Source: Engraulis encrasicolus (Eukaryota > Chordata > Actinopteri > Clupeiformes > Engraulidae). Taken from it: a stretch of DNA of 64,000 nt. The position numbers were made by a program, and so were the translations under genes. The notes below the pieces were generated by a model, which made no database searches, had not been told where the DNA came from, and saw only the letters and a list, made by a program, of their open reading frames with translations. Shown here piece by piece: positions 36,534-48,559 of the stretch. The stretch covers positions 52,100,550 to 52,164,549 of the forward strand of contig NC_085869.1 in the NCBI RefSeq assembly GCF_034702125.1, written 5' to 3'. Numbering within the stretch: the first letter of the stretch is position 1; each line of letters opens with the position of its first letter.

Positions 36534-37395
36534 CTCTCCGACCCTGGTACTATCCCACCTCGACTACTGCTCAGTGCTCTGGTCAGGCACAACAAAGACA
36601 AAAATTCAGAAGCTTCAAAGGTGGCAAAACAGAGCAGCCAGGCTTGCTCTTAAATGCACACAGAGAGCTAAGAGATGTCCTACATAACCAACTCTCCTGG
36701 CTTAAAGTTGACAAAAGGTTGGAAGTATCCCTTCTGTCCTTTATTAAACATATTAAATACAGTCAGCAAACCTGACAGTTTGTTTGAACGTCTTACTCTG
36801 ATCTCCACTCTGCACACATAACCCACAAGACATGCCACTAATGGTAACTACACAATACCAACTATAAAAACAAACTGAAAGCAACACACTGTTTTATGTA
36901 GAGCTACAGTATGGTGGAATGGAACTCCCTCCCAGACCATATTTTAAAAAGGCAAATAAAGCAGCATTTTTTGGTCAACTGTACATAATCCTTTAAGATG
37001 TAATCTTGGTCAGATTTCAAGTTTTGTTGTCTACTTTGTGTTGTGTTAGTGATTTGTCATTTACTAATGAACTGTTTTTTTGGGGGTTTTTTGTTGTTTT
37101 TTTGTTGTTGTTTAGTTAGTTATTAATTGTTTTCTGTCTTTCTTTTATATTTTGTCTGTTTCAGTGTATGATCAAGAAAAGAATCTTTCTTTCTTCTTTT
37201 ATATATACAGTACATAGTCCTGTTTTTGTCTGTTTTAGTGTGTGTTTCCCCAAGAAAAGAAGTATATCTTTTCTTCGTTTTATATGTTGTTTTGTATGTT
37301 GACGTCTTGTTTGTGATATATTCTGTGTGGATCCCAGGAAGAGTAGCTGATATGTCTATCAGCTAATGGGGATCCGAATGAAATATCAAAATATC
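36534..37395 (+). mobile_element. 3' part of an L2/Rex1-like non-LTR retrotransposon
   Basis: One frame reads LVLSHLDYCSVLWSG and then KLQRWQNRAARLAL, the characteristic thumb/C-terminal region of CR1/L2/Rex1-clade reverse transcriptases, then decays. The 3' end aggaagagtagctga...tcagctaatggggatcc is a small palindrome typical of such elements. 5'-truncated, with many stops. Confidence 0.75.
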
Positions 37396-37492
37396 ACATA
37401 TCTCCCTAAACTGAAAAAAATCTGAGCAGCACAAACCACAACAATGGCAGATTTCGGTGGGAAACGTGCCCGTATTCAGACAATAGACATCA

Positions 37493-37543
37493 TTGTCTGA
37501 ATAGCGGCATGTCTGAATAGCGGCATGTCTGAATAGCACAATG
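37493..37543 (-). repeat. Array of 16-bp units, right side (inverted)
   Basis: Three units of tgtctgaatagcggca, inverse of the left array. Confidence 0.85.
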
Positions 37544-37545
37544 TA

Positions 37546-38697
37546 ACTGCTCAGACGTCAATCAAAATGTTTCTGCCATAAAAAGTCTCCATGCATCCTT
37601 CAGAGAGATTGAAGCCAATGGATGGGTGTGCAGGACTGCTGTTGTCCTATTGTCCCAGTTTTGTGGATTGTACACTGACAGAGACAAAATATGCCGAATG
37701 CTTCCTCCTCATACTGCTTGCTAGCTGGGGCAAGGGTCAGGGTAGTATGTGGCTAAGCTAAGTCTGGGATGCTAAGTGCTCCAGATCCCTCAGGAATGCA
37801 TGGAGACAGATTGGGGTGGCGGGGCAGTGGTCCCCTGCACACTGCCCTCCATATTTCCCATATTATTCTGTTAATGTTTACAAGTTGGTTCTGTGCCATA
37901 TACACTGTAAATTGTGTATTTATGCTATTGTATGTCACATATAATTAATCAATGTATTCTCATTAATTCGCTTTCTGTCATCACTGCACGTTGTCTCAAT
38001 CGCTAGCCTTCTCCCTGCTGTCTTTTCAGTTCATTTGTGAGTTTCACAGACATTGCTGGGTGGTGACACTCCAGATTGCAGAAACTATTTTGTCTGTGGT
38101 TGGTAAGCTGGTAAGACCCATACCATACTGAGTGATCATCTCTCTGTCCCCAGCCACCCTGTGATGCTCGCTCCATCTGTCATCATACACCATATGGAAA
38201 ATATAGAACCTTCCAGGACGCTCTGGGCACAAGGCATGCCACGCCCCATCCCCAGGGGAGTACCTGGTGCTTCAAGCTGTGACGGCCAAAAATAAAACCT
38301 GTGTGTAGCGCGACGCCACAGCCGCAGACGCATTGGCACAAAATATCCTCTGGGCTTTGAGCCGCCAAGAGAAACTATGTTGTCGTGAATGACTGAGGAT
38401 TCCGTCCTGCTTAACGCTATGCTGATAGATAGTCTGGAATCTAGGGCACATTGCTACTGGAATGAAGAAGGAAAAAAGGCACATTTGCCAACAGGCCTGC
38501 AGCTTCGATATATAACGTAGGCCTATGTCAGATGAACTGATGCACTTTGCTTTTCCAAAATGGATTATGGTCTCAGACTGTTGTTCATTAAAGATTTGTT
38601 GGGTCAGGGCCTCACTAGAGAATGGAATTGGATTATTTTTAATCAGCTTAAATGAGCACAATTATGAACTGGCGGTGAATCTTGCTTTAACAGATGC
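37546..38697. other. No gene or repeat recognised
   Basis: Non-coding flank of the LTR element. Confidence 0.5.
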
Positions 38698-38701
38698 TTA
38701 T

Positions 38702-39579
38702 TGTAGCAGTAGTACTGTTAACCCGGCTACTGTGACTGTGTCTGCTCCTCCTGTGTGTTTTTAAATGAAGTGGCAATTTGGTGACTCTCCCTTAGTTCTG
38801 TCTCAACTAGGTTGTGATTGGGCAATTAGGAGCCACACCTGTATAAAACCAGGCGAGCACATGCTCCTGGGTTGGTGGAGAGGAACATACAAAGCCGCGG
38901 CTCTGGCCGCTTCAATCCTCCTTGCTGTGTCCCGGAGGGCACTCCTCCGTGGCTCTGCTCCCAAGTCCTCCATTGTGCCTCAGACTGGGGTATTTCTTTG
39001 GCCACTGCTACTGCTTTGGCTGTTTGCTAACTGCCTAGCAGTTGAGCTCCATAAGTCCCTCTGATGCGCTCGCTACTTGTCTTAGCATGTATCGCAAGAC
39101 TGTTTGCCATGTGAAGTCGTTCTGTTGGCGGCGAGTGCCTCTCCTTCACGACTATGGTTGCCAGCGACATGGGCCCATGTGACCTCCAATGCTGAAACCA
39201 GAGGTTGCCGTTTTGTCCTTCACATGGTTCCCTTCTGCTGTTCGTGGTGACTGCTTGAATCCGGTGTGCTTGTATGTTTGGAAGCCGGGTGCATGACACT
39301 TGGCTGCAGCTTGCTGCGCTTCACCTGTCCAGTGACTGCAGTGCTTAGGCTTGGTGACTGAAAACTCACCCAGCTAATTTGGGCCTTCTTCAACCAACCT
39401 GGTGCGCTGTACTACTACATTTTGATTTTGTGTTTTCATTTTGGGTTGCTGTGATTTTCATTTTGTTTGCGGTGATTTCATTTTGGTTTGCTGTGCCTTT
39501 TTGTTAAGTTTATTGTTTTTCATCAGCGTATCTGTGTTTGGTTTAAAGAAACCTCTACCAGGGTGCAGTACCACCAGTG

Positions 39580-39637
<58 letters not shown>

Positions 39638-39821
39638 ATGTGTCTGTGCTTTTTAAGAGTTATGTTTGAGAAAAACAGAGGAAAATAAAAAGACTAATGT
39701 TGGTTATTGCTGAACCCATGTCTCTGTCGTTCCATACCCTCCAACCTGTGTGTATCTTGATCAAAGTTGAGTTAATCTAATTGATCGCTTAAACTAGTGT
39801 CCACCTCTCGGCACTGTCACA
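38702..39821 (+). repeat. LTR 1 of the non-autonomous element
   Basis: Contains TATAAAA at 38841 and AATAAA at 39684. GT tract 39582-39634. A 99-codon frame inside (38765-39064) has no known homology and is repeated in LTR 2. Confidence 0.95.
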
Positions 39822-39840
39822 TTTGGCGCTGCGAGCAGGG
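39822..39840 (+). other. Primer binding site, probably tRNA-Ser-like
   Basis: tttggcgctgcgagcaggg: from TGGCGCTG on it is close to the complement of a vertebrate tRNA-Ser 3' end ending CAGCGCCA. The assignment is tentative. Confidence 0.5.
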
Positions 39841-40007
39841 TTGCAGTCTCGGAGTTCCCATGGTCTCTTGGTTATCTGAGTAAGTAAATCTATTGATACT
39901 GCCAATGGGCAGGAGTAAGAATGGCATCCTGTGAAAATGTTACCCCACGGTTGGGGTGGATTGCTACTAATGGCTGGTCCTTCAAGGACAGTTTCATATT
40001 TTTGAGG

Positions 40008-40420
40008 ATCACTGGGTTCCCCCCTGTATCAGGGGCTGAGCCCACTGACCCTGTCCCTTTTACCCATCTCCCCTCCATGGTTGGTAGTAGTAGTTCCCTG
40101 AGCTTCTCTGCCTGTCATTACTCAGAACCTTAGGTGTTGAATTAATTTGGGTCCACTGGGTTTCCCCCTGTATCAGGGGCTGAGCCCACTGACCCTGTCC
40201 CCTTTCCCCTAGACTGCCTCCCGTGGTTGGTGGCGGTTCTGGAGCATCACAGCTTCCCTGCCGCCACTACCTGTCAGAACCTTAAATGGTTCTGAATTGT
40301 TTTTGAGTTCACTGGGTACCCCCCTGTATAAGGGGATGGGCCCACTGACTCTGTTCCCTGTCCCCATACCCCCTGCAGTGTTTGTAGTGATGCATGTTCC
40401 CAGAGCCTTGTGGATTCTCA
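40008..40420. repeat. Three diverged tandem units inside the LTR element
   Basis: ccctgtatcaggggctgagc or a variant starts near 40022, 40169 and 40323; units are about 150 bp. Each has ccctgtat(c/a)agggg, a small dyad. Confidence 0.85.
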
Positions 40421-40505
40421 GTCCAGCTTGGTCGGTCTGCACCTTTTAAAGGTGCTCTAGTGTTTTTGGTTCGTCGGGACGACGACACAAAATGAGGGGG
40501 CAGAT

Positions 40506-41383
40506 TGTAGCAGTAGTACTGTTAACCCGGCTACTGTGACTGTGTCTGCTCCTCCTGTGTGTTTTTAAATGAAGTGGCAATTTGGTGACTCTCCCTTAGT
40601 TCTGTCTCAACTAGGTTGTGATTGGGCAATTAGGAGCCACACCTGTATAAAACCAGGCGAGCACATGCTCCTGGGTTGGTGGAGAGGAACATACAAAGCC
40701 GCGGCTCTGGCCGCTTCAATCCTCCTTGCTGTGTCCCGGAGGGCACTCCTCCGTGGCTCTGCTCCCAAGTCCTCCATTGTGCCTCAGACTGGGGTATTTC
40801 TTTGGCCACTGCTACTGCTTTGGCTGTTTGCTAACTGCCTAGCAGTTGAGCTCCATAAGTCCCTCTGATGCGCTCGCTACTTGTCTTAGCATGTATCGCA
40901 AGACTGTTTGCCATGTGAAGTCGTTCTGTTGGCGGCGAGTGCCTCTCCTTCACGACTATGGTTGCCAGCGACATGGGCCCATGTGACCTCCAATGCTGAA
41001 ACCAGAGGTTGCCGTTTTGTCCTTCACATGGTTCCCTTCTGCTGTTCGTGGTGACTGCTTGAATCCGGTGTGCTTGTATGTTTGGAAGCCGGGTGCATGA
41101 CACTTGGCTGCAGCTTGCTGCGCTTCACCTGTCCAGTGACTGCAGTGCTTAGGCTTGGTGACTGAAAACTCACCCAGCTAATTTGGGCCTTCTTCAACCA
41201 ACCTGGTGCGCTGTACTACTACATTTTGATTTTGTGTTTTCATTTTGGGTTGCTGTGATTTTCATTTTGTTTGCGGTGATTTCATTTTGGTTTGCTGTGC
41301 CTTTTTGTTAAGTTTATTGTTTTTCATCAGCGTATCTGTGTTTGGTTTAAAGAAACCTCTACCAGGGTGCAGTACCACCAGTG

Positions 41384-41455
<72 letters not shown>

Positions 41456-41639
41456 ATGTGTCTGTGCTTTTTAAGAGTTATGTTTGAGAAAAACAGAGGA
41501 AAATAAAAAGACTAATGTTGGTTATTGCTGAACCCATGTCTCTGTCGTTCCATACCCTCCAACCTGTGTGTATCTTGATCAAAGTTGAGTTAATCTAATT
41601 GATCGCTTAAACTAGTGTCCACCTCTCGGCACTGTCACA
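40506..41639 (+). repeat. LTR 2 of the non-autonomous element
   Basis: Same as LTR 1 except for a longer GT tract (41386-41451). Confidence 0.95.
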
Positions 41640-41643
41640 TTAT

Positions 41644-42275
41644 GTATACGGGTTAGCTTTTGGTCTGAATGCTCTGGCTGTTCATTCCATCAAATGATAA
41701 AGTTATTGCCCAGCAATAGGTTTGATATCAGATAGTATGTGTATCTTTCATGGGCACAATCATATGGCAGTCCATGATCTTAAAGATTTTCTTCATGCAA
41801 GCATTTGTTTTCCTCTGTAGGAAAACCCCAGGAATGAACTTTGCTTTTTTTACAATAGGTCATAAAGCAAATTTCCCTCATTTGCAAGAGGTCAAAAGCA
41901 AGTCTGGACTGGTAATCTGGCATAAAGGACATTTCTCGGTCAATGCTGTTGGGATTCTTGTGTCACGGGGGTGATTATGTACAGTGGAGGAGGGAATGAT
42001 AAGGGTGGCTGCGTGTGGGGAAAACCTTTATTTTTATTTATATGTTTATTGAAGGTATCAGTCAAATACAGGGGAAACATTTTGCATGACATGCCAGCCA
42101 AGTTGACGGACACCTTACCCAACTTAGGAGAGACTGGCTGTAGTTAATGGGGACAATTGTCTACAGGTCTTGAGTGGGAAGAATGGGGAATGTGATTGGG
42201 CTACACAAAGGGAAAGGGAGAAATGCCATCACGTAGTGAGAGAAGACAATAGCCTTATTCGATTTGCTGGATCGT
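41644..42275. other. No gene or repeat recognised
   Basis: Non-coding sequence between the LTR element and the foldback. Confidence 0.5.
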
Positions 42276-42348
42276 CTGCTTGCGCATGTAGACAGCAATG
42301 CATTTTGGATGAAAATGTTGCATGATGGTTAGAAATCTTGTCCGACTT

Positions 42349-43999
42349 AAGCCGGGCATACACTCTGCCATATTTTCAGTCGTGGGTATTAAGCTCCTGC
42401 TCACACTGCACGAGGGAATTTCGCGATTTAAAAGTTCATATCTCACGACTCACGTCCTCACACTATACGAGCAGACGGTCGGATGCGAGCAGAATGGTCA
42501 GACTGTGCGACACGACACGCAAGTTTCCTGGGGCTGCAGAGGAGGGAACATGCGCACCTGAGGTGGAGATGAGGACGCGATCAAGAGCGAATCACACGGC
42601 CCTATTAACGTCAAATCGGTCATAGCACTGCTTTAAATGTGATTTAGTCACGAGGCACAACCTGGGGGCGTATTACAGAAACTCCCTATCTTGAAAATCT
42701 TATCTTATCTGTCTAGTTACCGCGGCAACGGAACTTTAGGACCGAATTTAGGAAAAGCGTATTACAGAACAGCGTTTCCTAAGTTGTTTTGCGCATCCTA
42801 TCTTAAGTTAAGAAAGGGGTATTACAGAAGCATCCTAACTTCGAAAAATCCTAAATAATTGGTCCTAACTTTAGGACAGCCACCCAGCTGTCCTAATTCC
42901 AGTTATCCATTGATTTGTTAGCCAAAATTTAGCTGGTGTTCATCACCATTTACCCACGCTCAGCTTGCTGTTTCAGCCAGAGCTAACAGTGAAGTCAATC
43001 CGGGAAAACAACGCAATTGTGAACGGATGAAATGTTAATTAAATTGGGCTATATTGACTGACCCAAACGATGTGTGAAGTGAAGAGTTGATGATAAATAT
43101 ACCCGACTTCGATGTGAAGTCCGATATCAACTTCCTTAATTGACAGCCGACCATGGGTCAAGCCAAGTCGGCTAATTGTCATTTATTTATAGGCTATACA
43201 TGCGCTGGTCATATAAAGACATTTCATGAAATTCTTAACTGTTTTGCGTGCATTCGCTTGGAAAAACAAAGCATTGGGATGAAAATATGGAAAATGGGAA
43301 GCACTTTATTGGGACTGAAACCACAATGCATTTGGTCAACTTGAGGTTGCAGGCAGCGAGAGTGACCTAATTTCGTCCTCACAGATGTTGCTGTATTATA
43401 AATCCGTTCGGTGGAACGTCACCAATAAGTGCGTTATTTAAAAGTAATGAGCTTAAAAAGTTTAGCGAAATATTTACGTCCTCTTCCTCTCTGATTTAGT
43501 ATCACGCAGACCGCGAGATGCAGCAGCAGTCAAATCTGTGTATTCTAGCTTGCGTCGCACTACTGTTGCTAGGTAGCGGTGCATTTGTTGTCAGGTAACA
43601 GACATAAAAAGTAGATCGTAGATGTTTAGATCGCTACTTTAGGATTCCTAACTCAAGATAAGATAGGATTTCCAAAGATAAGATAAGAATCCTAAATGAA
43701 GTTAGGATTTGTTTCTGTAATACCAAACTGGAAAAAATCTTATCTCAAGTCAAATGTTAAGATAGGACGACTGAAGATAGGAAGTTTTCTGTAATACGCC
43801 CCCAGGATTTCAAACAGTTTTGATTTTCTTGCGACCCTGCGATTGCATGATCGTGAGGCGAAATCGCTTGTCGTTACCCCATCTACACTGCACGATACAC
43901 CTGCGATTGAGCAAGAAATCGGCCCGACTCCCAAAGAGTCATGCGAGTGCCAAATCGGGGCAAAATCGGGGCAAAAGTCGCACAGTGTAAGCCCAGCTT
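42349..43999. mobile_element. TIR element inserted in the left foldback arm
   Basis: Ends aagccgggcatacac and gtgtaagcccagctt, with subterminal cacactgcacga words near both ends, are an imperfect inverted repeat. It is itself split by 42661-43806. Confidence 0.7.
42661..43806. mobile_element. Nested TIR element with iterated GTATTACAGAA
   Basis: CCTGGGGGCGTATTACAGAA at the left is the exact inverse of the right end. The word GTATTACAGAA recurs subterminally at about 42758 and 42819 and inversely near 43715. No transposase frame. Family unknown. Confidence 0.8.
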
Positions 44000-44524
44000 T
44001 GCCAAATTTCAGTCATTTCAGTTGCGACGGCGACGTGACGTCACATGGTGTCAAACTATCGCGGGATCAATGTGACTGCAGATAGACCTTATTCTATAGT
44101 TGCTTATTCCCATTAGGCTCCTACGACTTAGATTTTTGTCGATCGATGGAGAAAAAACACGTGAGCGAGAACTTGTTGTCACGATGTGGGTGTTATTAAA
44201 ACAGCGCATTTAAAGTCGGCCACAAATATGAACGAGACGATGAGCTCGCACCGGTTTGCTCTACTAACACACCACGTGTGAGGAGTGGGGGGGACAGGCA
44301 GTGAGGAGGAGCTGAAGTGGGGACCTGCGCAAACTTGTGTAGAGGTGTGAGACAAGACTCATATACACACGTGAGCGAGTTGTTGACCAACCAGTTCATG
44401 GGCGCGTGACCTCGGAGGCGGTCTGCAGACGAGCGTTGAAGGGGATAAGCAACTACAGAGGTTGCAAGATCTGACTGCAGTCGCATTCATCCCGCGATAG
44501 TTTGACACCATGTGACATGTCACC

Positions 44525-45659
44525 CATACCTGTCAACTTTGAGCTCCCAAAATCCGGGAAAATTCCCATATTTTAAGCCAAAATCCAGGAAATTTTCTTA
44601 AGGCCAAATTCTAACAGTCAACGCAAGGGATGACAGAGACAGGTCGGACGGTGCATTTTACTATGCTTTTCACAACAGCGCGTGCAAAGACAGTAGGCCG
44701 GACGGTGCGTTTTACTGTGCTTTTCACAACAGCGCGCGCAAAGACAGTAGGCCTACTACCGTCTAAAATCCCTCAGCACATTTTACAGCGTGGAGAAACA
44801 GTGCAATGAGCGCAATGAGTTTCTTCTTGTTGTTTTGTCGGACAAGTTGTCTGTTCGTGCTGGTACAGGTTGTGATTAGGTTAATAGCATGGTTCGCTGT
44901 TCCGAGGCTGTTGTATGAGTTGCATGAACTGACGGTTTCTGAGGAAAAGAGTGGGAGCACAAGCGCTACGTAGCTCTGGGGTGACAGCTCGTATTTTCAA
45001 GGAACTTCAATTCTTGGTGTCATGTCTGGCATACAATCTTCTGGCAGATAGCTTGATAGAGCTAGAAAGTGACGTCACTTCCCCCGATTTCATGGGACCT
45101 CAACGGCGTTTTTAGCCGAAAATCGTAGCATGTAATCCAATGGCGGTATTAAAATGGCATTTCGATCCCCTTCGAGTTGTGCCACGAGCTCCATATATGT
45201 TGTTTCTGATATTTTTGCCTAATTTTTCGTATGAACCCCTAAACTTTTTAGAAAGCTGTGTTTCTTCACATTTTTCATGCCGACGGCCTCGGAACAAAAC
45301 ATTGATACTTCTGCTTGAATAATCTTTATCTATCCTCTTAAACAGCATTATTGGAGCCCAGCGCATATCATGACTGAGATCAGAAGATATTCACTCGCTA
45401 CCATGTTGTTAGATGGTCAACTGAGGTCCCGTGAAACGCGGAACTAAGGGGCGGGACTTTCGAGCTCTATAAGCACGACCGTCTGTATCTCTCTTCAAGA
45501 GGGGGTGTGGCTCGTCGGTCCAGTACTGGACCGACAGTGTTTTTTGATAATGTGAAAAATCTGGGATATTTCCGGGAAAATGTTCAAATCGGGAAGAAAT
45601 CGTGAAATGAGTCAAAATTAGGGATTTTCCCCGGAAATTAGGGATGGTTGACAGGTATG
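44525..45659. mobile_element. Non-autonomous hAT element in the right foldback arm
   Basis: CATACCTGTCAAC and GTTGACAGGTATG are perfect ends, with the 8-bp duplication ATGTCACC at 44517-44524 and 45660-45667. 1135 bp. No transposase recognised. Confidence 0.92.
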
Positions 45660-46069
45660 ATGTCACCTCGTCGACGCAACATCACCGAAATTTTGAAGTT
45701 TGACAGGAAATCTAACCGTCATGCAGCATTTTCATCCAGGGTGCATTGCTGTCTAAATGCGCATGCATGTGTTGACGAGAAGTCGATCGCGCCTACTTTG
45801 TCAACATCAATCAACACCGCAGCAAATCAAATGGCGACCATCACGCAGCGAGGGAGAGGGGGCTCTTGCAAGTATGTTCAAGGGTGTGCAGGGCGGGGGG
45901 CAGGTCTGGATGACATCTCCCTCCTCCCCCCTGAGCACATCTCTCTCCTCCCCCCTGAGCACATCGAGTTCCCTTGTCATCAGCGCTAAGCTTCTACACG
46001 GGAAGAAAAATAGCTCTGGAAGTCATTGCACTGCGCACTTAGAGGAAAGACGCGCGCATGCTTCTAGAG

Positions 46070-46419
46070 CAGGGGTCCCCAAACTTTTTTCTCTGGGGGC
46101 CACATTATCGTTCCTGTCTGTGATCAGGGGCCGGGATCAATGTGGGCTGTATGCTAGGCCACTGCCTGTTATAGCCATCATTTTTAGCACAAAATAGTTC
46201 ATTACAAGCTATTTTGCAAAATAAGCGAGTACTTCACATGTAAAAATAGCAAGGAAAGGTTAGATTTTTTATCTATCTAAATATTTTATCATTATTTTTT
46301 TTCTGTGAGGATTGCTTCTTTGGGCCAGTGTAAATGGTGAGGTGCAGAGAGGTGGAGGGCCGGTCAAAGGGGCATGGCGGGCCGCATCCGGCCCCTGGGC
46401 CTTAGTTTGGGGACCCCTG
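46070..46419. mobile_element. hAT MITE in the left palindrome arm
   Basis: CAGGGGTCCCCAAAC-type ends, with TTCTAGAG duplicated at 46062-46069 and 46420-46427. Confidence 0.93.
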
Positions 46420-47288
46420 TTCTAGAGCGAGACCGATTCTTGCTGCGCTCCTGACCGGTGTGTGTGTGTGTGTGTGAATGTGTGTGCGTGGTTAGGTCCT
46501 GTAGGCCTACGTTGTAGTCAGTATAACGCACATTGCTCTCGTATTCGGGCCATGTCCATAGGCCTACCTGTGTCACTCTATTGGCTTTTGTTTGCTGTGC
46601 CAAGTGTATACTAATCATGTGTGTTCTTAAATTGCATGCCGATTTTATCTAACCCAATTTGCTGTGCTAAGTGTGCTGTTTCCTACTTGACGCTTTTGGG
46701 GTTTGGGGGATCATTGGGTTTTATCGGCTGATTCGGACCTTTGTGCAGTCCACCTAACTGACTGAAGTAGCCCACAGTACTGGGCATTGTATTTTTTGTG
46801 GTCTATTTATAAAATACTTGTATGAATAAAAAATAATGTGAACCTTTATCCGAACCCAGACTCTGGTGTCCTTCACGAACCTCTGTGCCTTGTTGTTACT
46901 GGTTTGAATCAAAATATATTCTGGGGTGGAAGTCGCCCAGTGGCGTAGTCGTGCAATCATCTGTTTGAAATTGGTAATTATTATTTTAATTAATTACCGT
47001 AAAAGTTCCACTCTGCTACTTTTATGATAAAACCGGCATGTAATTTAAGAACTCAAATGATTAGTATACACTTGGCACAGCAAACAAAAGCCAATAGGGC
47101 TAGAGTAACACAGGCATGGACATGGCCGGAATATGAGAGCAATGTGCGTTAAACTGACAAACAGTTCTGTACACTTCAAGAAAAATAACAAAAAGGAACG
47201 GGAAGGAGACGATGCCCACAGGCGTGCGTGCCCTCCTATCGAGGGCACAGGTGATCTCCACGTACACGTTACAACGTACAGGACCTAA

Positions 47289-47338
<50 letters not shown>
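47289..47338. repeat. (CA)n microsatellite
   Basis: Expanded counterpart of the short GT tract at 46459-46475 in the other arm. Confidence 0.95.
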
Positions 47339-47339
<1 letters not shown>

Positions 47340-47398
47340 CACAGGTACAGACATTCACACCGGTCAGGAGCGCAGCAAGAATCGGTCTCGCTCTAGAG

Positions 47399-47777
47399 CA
47401 GGGGTCCCCAAACTAAGGCCCGGGGGCCGGATGCGGCCCGCCATGCCCCTTTGACCGGCCCTCCACCTCTCTGCACCTCACCAGTTACACTGGCCGAAAG
47501 AAGCAATCCTCACAGAAAAAAAATAATGATAAAATATTCTATCTATTGTATCACTCATAAACTGTCAATCACCATATTTTTCTAACCTTTCCTTGCTATT
47601 TTTACATGTGAAGTACTCACTTCTTTTGCAAATCGCTTGTAATGATGAACTATTTTGTGCTAGAAATTATGGCTATAACAGGCAGTTGCCTAGCATACAG
47701 CCCACATTGATCCCGGCCCCTGATCACAGTCAGGAACGATAATGTGGCCCCCAGAGAAAAAAGTTTGGAGACCCCTG
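47399..47777. mobile_element. hAT MITE in the right palindrome arm (inverted)
   Basis: Same family and insertion site as 46070-46419, reverse orientation, with CTCTAGAG at 47391-47398 and 47778-47785. Confidence 0.93.
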
Positions 47778-47807
47778 CTCTAGAGGCATGCACGCTCAGC
47801 GCGCGTC

Positions 47808-48278
47808 AGCTGAGGATTCCAAGTAGATGGTGTGGGACTGTACAGACTACCATAATAGGAAAAATAGGAGGGGCGAGATGCAAAATGGGAGGGGCGGGTA
47901 CTCAGACATCCAGACCTGCCCACTTCTGCAAACTGCAGTTGGATGCTACTCGGCTCTTGAGAGGCAGTGGCCAGGCTTGGCCAAGCCGGAGGTAGAAGCA
48001 TGATGATAGACCCTACGGATCAAGTAGACAGCCACTCCACAGGGGGAGCAGACATTATTGTGCCCGGACGAGGTCCACGACTGGAGTGCCAGTAGTTCTG
48101 CAAAGTTGGAAGCTAAGAGGAGCTTGGACTAGCACCCCTCATGAAGATAAGTGTTTATCTCCATCACCTGTTACTCGTGCCCCCTCCTTTCAGATACCGT
48201 AGGCCTGCCCCTCATGCCCTCTCTTGCTCCCTCTTTCTTTTTTTCTCTCTCATTTTACCCCACACACTCTCACACACT

Positions 48279-48280
<2 letters not shown>
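47808..48280. other. No gene recognised
   Basis: gacatccagacctgccc at 47908 is the inverse of 45899-45915, so the palindrome may once have reached further out. Confidence 0.4.

Positions 48281-48349
<69 letters not shown>
48281..48349. repeat. (TC)n microsatellite
   Basis: Uninterrupted TC run. Confidence 0.97.
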
Positions 48350-48350
<1 letters not shown>

Positions 48351-48559
48351 GACCTAAGAGGCGCATGGCTGTGATGACATAACATTTCCACGTTTCCTAC
48401 TCTGGTCATTCGCTTCGCCCACCCTCAGCTCATGTGTTACTCCTTGTTAGCAGTGTGCTCCTCGTTTTTGTATATTCGACCCTGCTTGCTTGCAGTGCAC
48501 TGTGAGTGTGTAGTAGAGTAGTGCACTCGTTCTTAAAACCTAACCAGGGAACTAGCCCC

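Larger units (their letters stand above)
38702..41639 (+). mobile_element. Young non-autonomous LTR retrotransposon
   Basis: Two about 1.13-kb LTRs (38702-39821, 40506-41639) start TGTAGCAG and end CTGTCACA and look identical apart from their GT-tract length. The element is flanked by TTAT on both sides (38698-38701, 41640-41643). A primer site follows LTR 1 and a purine-rich stretch (aaaatgagggggcag) precedes LTR 2. The 684-bp interior has no gag or pol, so it depended on proteins supplied in trans. Confidence 0.95.
42276..45770. mobile_element. Foldback element with both arms invaded
   Basis: gacagcaatgcattttggat (42291) is matched inversely near 45730-45752, and tcaaactatcgcgggat (44051) inversely at 44488-44505. 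Removing the insertions 42349-43999 and 44525-45659 leaves two arms of about 185-190 bp around a 320-bp loop (44116-44436). Confidence 0.85.
46049..47807. repeat. Large palindrome (inverted duplication), 0.6-0.78-kb arms
   Basis: Left arm 46049-46649, right arm 47026-47807, spacer about 376 bp. Landmarks are tgtgccaagtgtatactaat (46597) against its inverse near 47060, and accgattcttgctgcgctcc (46432) against its inverse near 47370. Both arms carry a hAT copy at the same place. The right arm has an extra about 120 bp (47155-47270). Confidence 0.95.

Noticed and set aside
38765..39064. A 99-codon ORF found identically twice (also 40569-40868)
   Set aside because: It lies inside the two LTRs of one element; the duplication comes from the LTRs, and the protein resembles nothing.
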